A stretch of DNA of 64,000 bases from Anabas testudineus (taxonomy: Eukaryota; Chordata; Actinopteri; Anabantiformes; Anabantidae), in the NCBI RefSeq assembly GCF_900324465.2, contig NC_046614.1, forward strand, positions 20,495,333 to 20,559,332, read 5' to 3'. Position 1 is the stretch's first letter. Each line of letters opens with the position of its first letter. The position numbers were made by a program, and so were the translations under genes. This document shows positions 54,001-64,000 of the stretch, piece after piece. The notes under the pieces are model-generated. The model did not search any database. It was not told where the DNA came from and was given only the letters and a program-made list of their open reading frames with translations.

Positions 54001-57000
54001 ATAAACACTTTTAAGTTGACACCTGCCAGTTTACGTTGCTGGCATGATGCAGCGAACAAAGCAGCAAACTTGTCTTCTCCAGTTTTTATATTGAGCTTAT
54101 TTTCTTTTGTGTGTGTTGTTTTACAGCTGCTCTTTTAGTTTTAGAACCAGTGGCAAAACACTAAGAACAAGACATGCTTAAGTAATCACATTTAACTGTG
54201 CAGTGCCACATCTTGTTAGAATACACCACAGCTCAACAGACTCGTTTATGGTAGAATTAAAGGCAGATTAAAATGTTTTAGATGCATCATTTCAAAAACA
54301 TGTCTACTGAGAGTGTTTTCTAGCTGTGTTCATAATATTCACATTATTAAATTGTTGCACATGCACGTACAGGTAGTGCACTGTAAGTCTACATCTGTCC
54401 CTGTGTCACAAAGTATTTTCACACAGGATTTTCTATAGTCCGTCTTCTCCAAATGGTTTAAAATCCAATGACAGGACGAGGAGTGGCAGATTCCCATTTA
54501 CCAGAACGAGACAAGAAAACCCAGTGTCGTGTTCCAGGAGGTGAGAGAGATCAATGAAACCAACCTCTGTGAAAATGCAGCGTGAACCAGAGCTAGAGAG
54601 TTTGGACTCTCCACAGCAGTGCACATAAAACAGATACCACACAACCACATACTCACCAGCCTGAGGTCTATAACGTCTTGTAACATAAATCGTATCCGAG
54701 ATGAAGTCTTTCTCTCCTTGACGATTTTTTCCATCTGATTGAAATACTGATCCATCCGAGGCTGCGAAGGGAGGGAGAGAGAGAGAGAAGGTTAATTTGA
54801 AACATGAAGGTTATATTCTCAGTGTCTCTATTCAGTCTAACAGACTGCAGCTTTCAGGCTGCACATCATTTCACTCAATCGTCTGATTGTTCAGTTTGGA
54901 GCAGGAGCTTTCCAGAACGCCCAAAAGTAAATTGAAACATTCTGGGAGAGAAAAAAAAAAATGTAATGGCTGAAAAAGAACAGACACAATTCACTTGAAT
55001 GGCCCGACATTAAAACGGCCATGTTCAGGAAATTACCACATTAAACAGAATGAAATTTGTATGAAGAACAAGATGGGTGATTTATGACCACATTATGTTG
55101 GATGTAATGAAGAAAAACTGCACTTTTATGATGGTAAACAGTATAAATATCCTTCACAGGAAAAAGAAACTTTGGCTGAATTAAGTTGTTCTGCCGAGTT
55201 CACAGCCGTTTTCCTGCTGGACAGAGAGCTTTCCCCTTTTGCAAGAGACTGGTAGATGATGAAGAACCACACATCGCAGTGCAGCAGAGAGAGAGCAGAG
55301 AGAGAGCAGAAAGGCCCTCAGGTCAGTTGTGTCCCTCAAAGCATCTCGCAAAGGACTCTCGCTGTGTCCGGCTGGGAGTCACTCATGTCTACAGGAGAGC
55401 CAGTGAGACAGAACAAAGTGGGGTGGGGACACTGTGGGGATATTCCCGTTTCCTCATAACCTACATATTAAGTTTATCCTCTGCCTCAGGAACCGAATGT
55501 TGCCCAGTTGGTGTGGGGCTGAATCCCACCAGAACATTTTCTTTCATGTGTCAGCAATGGAGCGGGGGCTGTGGATGGAATAAATCCTGAAGGATGTTAA
55601 TTAGGGCTGGACCCAAATGTTGTGGTTTTCAATTTTTAGATTTGTTTTCCCTTTTATTTTTTTATTTTTGGGATAAATGTAAGATACCAATAGCAATTTA
55701 ATTTAAAATATGGAAATAAATTGTGGCTGCTAGCTTCATAGATCTGCTCCATTGCACCTACACCCACCTGGACAAGCATGGGGCCTCAGTGAGGATTATG
55801 TTGTTGTAATGTCTCCAGTGCATTTAACACCAGCCGGTCAACATGTGTTGTTGGATCTTACAGACCTTACAGAACGTCTCCAGTACATCCACCTGTAGAA
55901 CTGTGTCTGACACTGTGGTTTGTAGCACAGGTGCTCCACAGAGAACAGTTCTGTCTACCTTCCTCTTTACCCTGTATACCTCACACTTCAGGTACAACTC
56001 AGAGTCCTGCCATCTTCAGAAGTTCTCTGATGACTCTGCAGTTGCAGGATGTATTCAGGGTGGATTCGTCACACCAGGGTACCAGGGAGTGGTGGACAGT
56101 TCTGTAGACTGGTGTGGACCAACTTTAACTCAATATCAGTAAAACAAAAGAAACTGGTGATGGACTTTAGCTGAACAAACTGATCAGGAGGGCTGGCTCT
56201 GTCTGAGCTGGACCCTCTACATGTTGTAGCTGAGAGGATGGTCAGGTTGTCATATATCTGTTGTCGTTCCACCCTGGACTATAGTTATTGACCTATTTTC
56301 ATTAATCTTACATATTCTGTATGTATACCAAGTTTCCTGTATTGATGTTATTGTTACTCTGTATTTGTGTTGATGTGGTTTCTTTGTTTCTAGTTGTGGT
56401 TCCTTTTTTCTTTCTGTCTGAGTTGAGAGCAACTGTTACAGGGCAAAACAAGTTTTTTGAATCTTGAAACCTAATAATAACCTTCTTTAAGACCACATTA
56501 TATAATCTTTATACTTTACGTTTCTGCTTTCTAAACGAGGTATGACCTGTTACCCTGTTAAGGTTTAGCTCGCTGTCTGTCTCAGACTCTAGGTTCTTCT
56601 ATAATCACCTATCTCACTTATCAAATCGACTTCTTTCTTCAGCTCACCTTTGCTTTCTCAAAGTCCAGGTCCTTGCCGATAGTGGTGAGCAGTCTGCACA
56701 GACACTCCAGAGACTCCTCGTCGTGGTTCTTCAGCAGCTTCACCACACAGTCGTGCATGATGGCCTCCGTTAACATCTTGAGCTTGAAGAGCTCTCCAAT
56801 GAACTTGATGTTGCCGATGGAACGTCGGCGGGCCTTGTCCTTTGCTTCCTCAAGCTCCTCCTGAAGACGCTCGCGCTCCGTCGCCTGTTGGGACCAAAGA
56901 TGATAAATAAATGTAACAATACACTTGTCATGGAAGTTATTAATGTAAAGTGATAAAGCATGAAATCGCTGGATTATTTCACAGCCCACATACTGATGCA

Positions 57001-57963
57001 GCAGAGTCCAGCTCTTTCTGCTTCCTCTCGAACACCACATCGTCCACCTTGTCTTTCTCAAACTCCTTCTGGCAGCGGTTTAGCAGCAGTTTGCGAAAGT
57101 TCACTGTGGTGTTGGGTTTGTCACTCATGGGCACTTTGAGCTGCACATGAGAAGCAGACACAGCGGAAATATGAAGATAAGGGACAGACTGAACCTCTAA
57201 TGGTGGAATCTAATTGTGGAAATACATATTTAATAAACTGTGACCTCTTTTATTCATACACTTCTGCCTGCAGGATTCACAGATTTAAACCATTAACTCG
57301 ACAAACACGCGCCTGCTGCTCCTCTTCTAAAGCCTAAGCACTTCCTACCGTGGCGAGGCAGCGGCACATGTGTCCGTAGGCCACAGAGAAGCTGGGCTCG
57401 TCGATGGCCTTCTCAAAAACCAGGTCGATGACTCCTTTGAGCCTCTCCTCTGTGTCGATGGTCAGGTCCGTCACCTGCTTCATCAGCTGGTTGAACTTCT
57501 GAGGCGTCAGCTTGTTCAGGATGCTGCGAACCTTCCTGAAGAGCTCCTGAGGAGAATTGGTCAAAGAGGGAGTCAATTAAAACAATTAATCACTCGACTG
57601 GTGGTAGGTTAAATCATATTTAGTGCAGTGCTTGTAGCTGTAGTTTTTATTTAATATCTAGTCACTCGTGTGAGTATTTTGCGCTACCTGTGTTTTTTGC
57701 GCCTCAGGTTCTTCTGCAGGATTCTCCCTCTTCATTCCAGGGTTTCCATGCATTCTCCGATTTTTTCAGCTGAATGTCATCGTTCACCGACACGTTCATG
57801 ATGATCTTCCTGGGTGGAGGCCGTCGTGTCCCAATGTTCATAAGCTGTGATGGAGAAGAACACAGCATGTCAATATCATCGATCACCGATCTCAGTACAT
57901 GTCGTTCTTTATATAAGACAGAAGTGTGCACACTATATATGTCTGTATATACATATATCTACG

Positions 57964-57994
<31 letters not shown>

Positions 57995-60900
57995 ATCTAA
58001 AAGCCACTTAGCTGGGCTCAATAAGTGGAGCAGGGTCTATATGAACGTGAAAACTGTTTCCACTGTTTGAGCCAAGCTAATCTTGTTCTTACTCTAATCT
58101 CACTCTAGTCTGCTCTGATTTTCTCTTCACAGCAAATGAGCCAATTTTCCAAAATGTTGAACCATTTCTTTAATCCCAATTACCGTAATTTTGACCTTAA
58201 TAAAAACAAAACTATGGAATTTCAGAAATGCAGCCATCTGTGTTTTTCTGTTTGATCAGCAATCAGCTGAATAAGCAGAATATCAAGTTATTTAACCTCC
58301 AACATGATTTTTTAAGTCATTCAGAGAATGTTTGAAAGCTTTTGTTTGTACTCGTTAACCCCCACATGATCAAATTAAAAACAGGCGGTAGAAACAGGAG
58401 TGTGTTTGACTTTATGAATGGCTGTGGCAGGTTGGGAGAGTGTGTGACTCACCGCAGCGCCTCGTCCTCCGGTCATCGGCCTGCCAAAATCTGCAAAGGC
58501 AGGTGTGAAATCAGGTCCCCTGGAAATCACCCTGGAGTCCACCACTCGTGACGGCAGCTTGTTTTGGTTCATCTGTAAAACATGCAACATGCACAATACA
58601 TCAGCGTGCACACTAGAGAAGAGCTGAACAGCAGGGGGAGCAGTGATACGCTAATAATACTGGCAACAGGGCAAAAGGAGCCAGCCTGGTGAGAGAGACT
58701 TTGACTGTGTTTAAATTTCCAACCCAGTGGTCTCTTAAAGGTGACCCGCTGTAAATGACAGTTCTACCACATTACCAACTTGTGGTTTATGTACTTTTAC
58801 TGTACTAATAATAAATTATGCTTGTCGGGTTTACTGGGACGTTCAGTGAGAGAAGTCAGAACCAGATGTGGACGGAGAGGAAGGAGGAGAACGTGATAGT
58901 TGTGGGGGAGGAGAGAAGAACAAATCCAGCTCTTTGTCTTTCAGCTGTCCTTGACTTTCTCTCTGCTCTTTTTTTCTTCCAGTGAGATTTCACTGTCTCC
59001 CACAGAGAATACAAGACCACAGGTTTTGCGCCAATCAGCCGTTCGCCGGTCTGGTTGTTCTTTTTGGAGAGGTGGGGGGAGGGGCAGGTACTCTTAAAAC
59101 TGCCAAGTGTGACATAATAGCAATGTGATTTTAATCAAAACAGCATTGCAGCAGGGCATACGCTCCACCCAAACATATGTGTGTGGAGAAGAATGAACCA
59201 AACTCTCTGTGGTGTATCTTTGATCCACTGAACACAGTCTAAGTACAGCAAAGTACAGCCTGTTGCTACAAGCTCACACTGTTTAATAAAGATGTATTCA
59301 AAACTAATGCCGCAGCTAACAATAACTCACTTTTTATTAATCTTATTTATGATTTCACAGATTATTAAGTTACTCTAAGAAACATTTTAATAAATCCCAT
59401 CACAATATCCCAAAGCCTGAGGTGAGTTTTTATAATTCTTAATTTTGTCGCTAACAGTATAAAACCCAATCACAATAAATTCACAATACTGTATAAAACA
59501 TCAAACAATCAAATAAATCGCTCATTATTCTACTATTCTACTAATCTCTGTCAATACAACTTAAAGGTGGTTGTGCTATGTTCTACCTACAGACTAACAC
59601 AGACTGATCAAACAGCAGAGATAAAACAGAGATGTCTAGTTAATGACAAATAAACTGATCAACAGCAATATATTGAATGCAGAAATGTCAGAAATGTCAA
59701 ACGCACCAGACTTCAAGCGACTCACTTGTAATTAGATCAGAAAACTCTAATCAGATTAATTGATAATAAACAATTAAACTTATGTCCAGAAGTGATCCTA
59801 AGGATCTATATCAGTGAATATTTTACCATACGTACGGGGAGATTAAAATCTAAACGTTTCTTTAGTGAACTCTAACACAGTCTGCTGGTGCTGCAGAGCT
59901 GTTCTCCTTCACAGTTGAACTCTATCAAGCACGGGACGCCGAAAATTAGAGTGTGACAATCTGAGGAGTCATTTCACTGCAGCTTCCATCCTTCCTGGTC
60001 AGTGCTGAATGCAGTATTTACTGGTTAAAATAACAAACCTCGCTGGTGGCGTGTCGACTCATGATGAGTAATTTAGTGAGTAAATTGTGCTCTGTAGCCA
60101 GAGTCAGTCGAAGATCATTTGTGAAGGAAAATACTCAACTCTCAAACACCACTGTACAAGCTTAAGGGAATGTTTCTGAAGCGCTACAAAATCCAGTGGA
60201 GTGATGCATCTTCACTACAGAAGTTTTTCATGAATCCCATTTTTGGCTTTTGGTGGCCGACTCACAGAACCTTCAGTCTGTGAATTTATAAAATTACAGG
60301 ACTGTGTGTAACTTACCTTGTCCAGTACCACGTCACTGATTGGTGGGAGGCCCTCAGGCTTCTGTATGCAGGCAGGCATGAACTGGAAGCTCAACAAGAA
60401 GTCTCTGCCATACTGACGCTTCCCACTTGACTCGGCCAGGTCTGAACCAACACGCAGGGTTTGAGAAGAAAAGAAAGAAGGACAGAGGATAAAGATGAAG
60501 CCGTCTTACACACTGGCAGCTCCATAAAGTGGAAACAGATGTTTTTGCCTTTTTACCTTCAATGTCCTGTGGAGCTCCTGTTGAGTTCTCCTTGTCTCCG
60601 GGAGCAGCACCACTGTCACTGCTCTCCGTCTCTGACGTGTGTCCTGCCCCATTTCTCATGGGCTCCAACTCAGCCTCACCATTCTCCTCCGGGGTCGCAG
60701 GTTTTCTGTCGGCCTCTGGGCTGCTGGCAGGAGCTGGAGCGATGGCTGAGGTGAAGACTGATGGTAGGGGAACAGGACTGCTCCTCGAGGGGGTTGACTG
60801 CAGGTCCTGGTCTCCAACAGGCTGATCTACTGGCCTCGGCTCAACCTGTGTGGAGGCCAGATTCAGATCAAACTAAGTATTTGTTGATAAGTCATATGCC

Positions 60901-63900
60901 CTGCCCAAAACATCTGCAGACTAACTTGTCAATCAAAATGTAATTATTCAATCAACCGCTTGTTGCAGCTCTCCTACAACCATTTAACTGTAAATGTCTC
61001 ATTTAACTGTAAATGTCTCATTTAACTGTAAATGTCTCATTTAACTGTAAATGCTTCAGCACTGTTTCAGCTTGTTGGTGTTTTTCCACAGTTACATGCA
61101 CACAACAAAACACTACAGGAAAGAACCAAGAGTAGTGACAGAGCTGATTTTACATACAGTGGAGATGATGGATAACTTCTTGGAAAACAACACCCCAAGT
61201 CATGTTTGCCTCCCCCACCACACATGTGGAAACTGTTTCCACTTGAACTGTTGCCCACATCGTGCCTTTACTCTTCTCTCTCACCCTCTCTGTCCCACTC
61301 CTGTGATATGCTGTAGTCATTTTAAAAAGCTCCAGATATCAACCACTTCAAAATGGCGACTAAATTATATAGAATGACCTGAAAAAACTAATATATTAGG
61401 CTGATTTAGATGATTTCTTGTCTAGCTTCAGCATCCTGTTTCCTGTCTCCTACCTCATCTGTCTTTTGAGGTACCTCTCCAGCAGAGATCCCTTCATTTG
61501 GTTTCATCCAGGTCTTTGGTATAGCAGAAGCCGTCTGATTCACTGCACACAAGGAAAACACACAAGCAGGATCATGCATTTAGCTGCAGCTAGTTGGCAA
61601 ACATCCAAACCAAAATGGATTTAAAAGTAAAATTATTTTCTGAAACAAAACAATAGAAAGACAAACACACTGCTGCTTGTAGACTGAAAAGTAAAAATGT
61701 TAGATCCAGGGCTAAACCTGTGATAGATACCGCATGGTTATGATTGTAAGTATAAAATCCAGAAAGTGAATCCAGAAAATGCTCTGATAGATTCAATCAA
61801 TTAAAAACAGCATAAATTAAATTATTATTACCCACATGTTGGGACATTTTTGACCAAGTAAGATTTTCATCATATCTTTAGTGGTTTATGGTTTGTATGG
61901 AACGCAGCTCACACCGTGTACAGCTTACAAATACCAGTTGTTCACATACCTTGGACATGTTTCTTATTATAAACTGACCTCACTATAATTTACACAAAAT
62001 AAATACTAAACAGTAGTTGTACTATAGTAGTTTTCCTTTTAAAATACTAATCTTTTCAAAAGAAAAGGGAAAAAGTGACATTTCTCATGACTTTATGGTG
62101 AAACGTTAACCACAGATTCTGACATTGAACACAGAGGGAGAACAACTGTCTTAATGTTTAACATGTTCAGTTCACTGTGGATTTGTTCTCTTTTGTCCTG
62201 TTTCATTTGAACTTATAATTCACTTAGTGCTACCAGTCTGTTAGGTGCCCTCTGATCGTGTTTGCTTTGAGATTATGCGCAGTGCGTTCTCATAAACTAC
62301 ACTAATACAACACAGGTACACTAAATTTTGCTATTTAGACATAACACCATAGAAATATTCAAATGATAAAAATAAAACGCCCCAGCTTCAGGTTGCCCAG
62401 TCAACAGAAGAGGAATTACTTTTGTTTCAAAGATTAAAATATTTTTGCAGTTTACAGATCCAGTACCTGTAGAGGGACTCTTCCTGGTGAGTGCTTGTTG
62501 CTGAGACTCTGTTTTGCTCTCAGTAATGCCACCATGTGCCTCTGTCCCTACTCTGGAGACGAGGTCTTTAGTGTCTAAGGATTTGCTCAGCTCTTCTGCC
62601 TCTGTTGTGGCCTGCACTAGAGGCGGAAGGCCGGGCGGGACCATAACTGGCAAAGCTGGGGCGGGGCTTGAGGTCAAGGTGACTGGCACCACAGCCACAG
62701 GTGCTATAGGGGCAAGGGCAGCAGCAACGGGCACCTCTGGCCTCACGTCAGAGGGTAACATTTCAGAGGAGGAGGCCTCTCTGTAAGCAGGGTCAGAGGC
62801 CTGCGGCTGGAGTGCAGCAGCGGGCAAAAGTGAAGGCTCATGAGCTGCAGGGTCTGGCTCAGTCCCAGAGTCTGCAAGGCCATTCAAAGTCTTGGGGGCC
62901 AGTGAGGGCGAGGCAGCCAGAGTTCTCGGGGCATCTGAAAGAGGCTTGTCTGTATTGACAGTCTGAGGTGACGCCAAAGAGGTTTTCTGCTCCACAGCTG
63001 AGGAGGAGGGAGAAGAGGCTGAAGCAGCGGACTCCCTGGCAGAGGGACGTTCACTGGCATTGGCCACTGTGAGTGGAATAGCAATGGGGGTAGTCAGCGA
63101 GGCGGCGTAGGGAGGCTCGGGTTCAACAGCAGAAGAAGGCTCAGTTACAGGAGCGATGGCCTCCAGTCTCTCCACAGGGCCTTCAGGCTGCATGAGCCCA
63201 GGTGAGGAAGACTTCTGGACAACTGGCTCCAGTTTTGGCGTTTCATCTGGAAGGAGGAAGAACGCAGATAAATGCATGGCAAGTTAACATTTATATCACA
63301 TACTGCACACGTGTAAACGTACTTAAGTAGCCAACTAACCAATAGTAAAAATTAAAGTAAAAAAAGTAAAAGTTAAAAGTAAAAATTAAGTAAAACAAAT
63401 TTGATCATCTATAAACAAATCATCATCAAATCATCTCTTAACTCAGGCCCAGGGTAAAAAAAACAAAAAAACAAAGACAAAAAGACAAATATTCGACAAA
63501 ATTGTGCAATATTTAGATGGAGATCAGAGATTTAAAACTGTAGTCATAACATTTTCGAGCTAATTACAGAAGAAAAAAAAGAAAGAAAACAAAACAAAAC
63601 AAAACCAAAAAAAACAAACGCTGCTGACGAAAAACGAAAGTGAAAGCATATATGTGTTCTGTGGAAAACAAAAGTGATAAAACAACGTCTTGTTCACAGG
63701 TTACTGGGACTGGCAATAAAACCAAAAATTATATTGTCTAGGTAGTGAGAGCGTAGTAAAAGATAACTATTTCGTTTCATTTTCTTGGAGGCCAGATGTT
63801 GTGGTTTTACAATGTGAACATAAAGATCTGGTTTAAGTGATTAGGTAAGATCATTAATGGAGTTGTAATGAACAGAAATAGTGCAGGTGCAGACCTGGCC

Positions 63901-64000
63901 CTGGTTTGGTGTCTGAAGCCCCTGTTGTCAACGGCTGCTGAGGCTGTTGGGGCTGCGGAGGCTCCAGTGTGTAACCTCCAGGATGGGCCTGCTGTGTCTG
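45070..64000 (-). CDS. eif4g3: Eukaryotic translation initiation factor 4 gamma 3 (5' end missing)
   Basis: Scaffold of the cap-binding complex; it joins eIF4E, eIF4A and eIF3. Twenty-five exons seen: 64000-63895 (cut by the window), 63246-62467, 61542-61454, 60845-60557, 60441-60317, 58572-58453, 57844-57688, 57546-57349, 57140-56994, 56884-56648, 54761-54657, 53068-52930, 52591-52470, 50781-50691, 50349-50232, 50138-49915, 49567-49455, 49144-48972, 48744-48619, 48310-48229, 47925-47827, 47677-47531, 46615-46534, 46424-46278, 45251-45070; about 1398 residues. The eIF4E site YGRDFLL is in the exon at 60441. The MIF4G domain spans exons 57546 to 54657 ([20 protein letters not shown]), MA3 runs from 49567 to about 48229, and the W2 domain ends [30 protein letters not shown] marks eIF4G3 rather than eIF4G1. 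One extra base (GGG at 57740-57742 on the + strand) breaks frame in the exon at 57844, between ENAWKP and [11 protein letters not shown]; all other phases close. Confidence 0.95.
51225..51650 (+). mobile_element. LINE reverse-transcriptase fragment (Rex1/L2-like)
   Basis: In an eif4g3 intron, antisense to the gene. The + strand reads [19 protein letters not shown] and then [20 protein letters not shown], typical of the part of fish non-LTR reverse transcriptases after the catalytic core. It is truncated at both ends and decayed beyond about 51500, where a frame change and stops appear. Confidence 0.75.
53100..54420 (-). other. eif4g3: Large eif4g3 intron
   Basis: Between the exons at 54761 and 53068. 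It is AT-rich, with a TTA/TAA microsatellite-like run near 53140-53190. No gene or recognisable transposon was seen. Confidence 0.4.
55740..56290 (+). mobile_element. LINE reverse-transcriptase fragment (Rex1/L2-like)
   Basis: In the eif4g3 intron between exons 56884 and 54761, antisense to the gene. It includes [20 protein letters not shown] and [14 protein letters not shown], the usual APQG and xxDD core blocks of fish non-LTR elements, here with substitutions. Stops and frame changes interrupt it on both sides of this core. An AT-rich tail to about 56440 may be its 3' UTR. Confidence 0.8.
57960..57996. repeat. (CTAT)n microsatellite
   Basis: About nine CTAT units in the eif4g3 intron between the exons at 58572 and 57844. 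Confidence 0.9.
58600..60310 (-). other. eif4g3: Large eif4g3 intron
   Basis: Between the exons at 60441 and 58572. AT-rich with no convincing coding sequence on either strand. The 65-codon frame at 58900-59097 (+) has no recognisable product. Confidence 0.4.
60983..61049. repeat. 19-bp tandem repeat
   Basis: About 3.5 identical copies of ATTTAACTGTAAATGTCTC in the eif4g3 intron between the exons at 61542 and 60845. Confidence 0.9.
61560..62460 (-). other. eif4g3: eif4g3 intron
   Basis: Between the long Pro/Ala/Ser exon (63246-62467) and the exon at 61542. No gene, RNA or recognisable repeat was seen. Confidence 0.4.
63250..63890 (-). other. eif4g3: eif4g3 intron, A-rich on the + strand
   Basis: Contains long A-rich and AAAAC/AAAGT-type simple sequence at about 63340-63620. 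It has no coding pattern. Confidence 0.5.

Noticed and set aside
55186-55590. 134-codon + strand frame in an eif4g3 intron
   Set aside because: No recognisable domain and no supporting splice pattern.

Overview
The window looks like teleost fish nuclear DNA. It has compact intron-rich genes, vertebrate splice signals, microsatellites, LINE reverse-transcriptase scraps and tRNA-derived SINE heads. Gene order and protein sequences match seven vertebrate genes. No virus-like element or toxin gene was recognised.

Layout: bases 1-610 look like the tail and 3' UTR of an unidentified + strand gene. Three + strand genes follow: pfkfb2 (6-phosphofructo-2-kinase/fructose-2,6-bisphosphatase, 1352-6996), yod1 (OTU deubiquitinase, 11739-12788) and the homologue of human C1orf116/SARG (18122-19760). 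After a repeat-bearing convergent intergenic stretch (20.5-22.1 kb) come four - strand genes: kif17 (27252-22101), sh2d5 (33155-29027), hp1bp3 (41954-35743) and eif4g3 (25 exons from beyond the right edge to 45070; its 5' end is outside the window). Exon boundaries were set by hand from splice signals. Reading phase closes at every junction except for one extra base in sh2d5 and one in eif4g3.

The genes are not an operon. The left trio corresponds to human 1q32.1 and the right quartet to human 1p36.12, so the window spans a junction between two conserved gene blocks. The left block covers glycolytic control, ER-linked deubiquitination and an epithelial protein; the right covers ciliary transport, an SH2/PTB adaptor, heterochromatin and translation initiation.

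Points worth a second look: a perfect RFX X-box at the kif17 promoter and another before the SARG homologue; a 20-bp minisatellite at the SARG 5' end that places a CAGGTG E-box in nearly every unit; a stop-free GC-AG intron of 144 bp (a multiple of three) in yod1; two single-base frame breaks inside otherwise conserved exons, probably assembly errors; apparent loss of the HP1-binding motif from hp1bp3; and a 54-bp tandem array ending in an inverted copy. No clearly new biological system was found.
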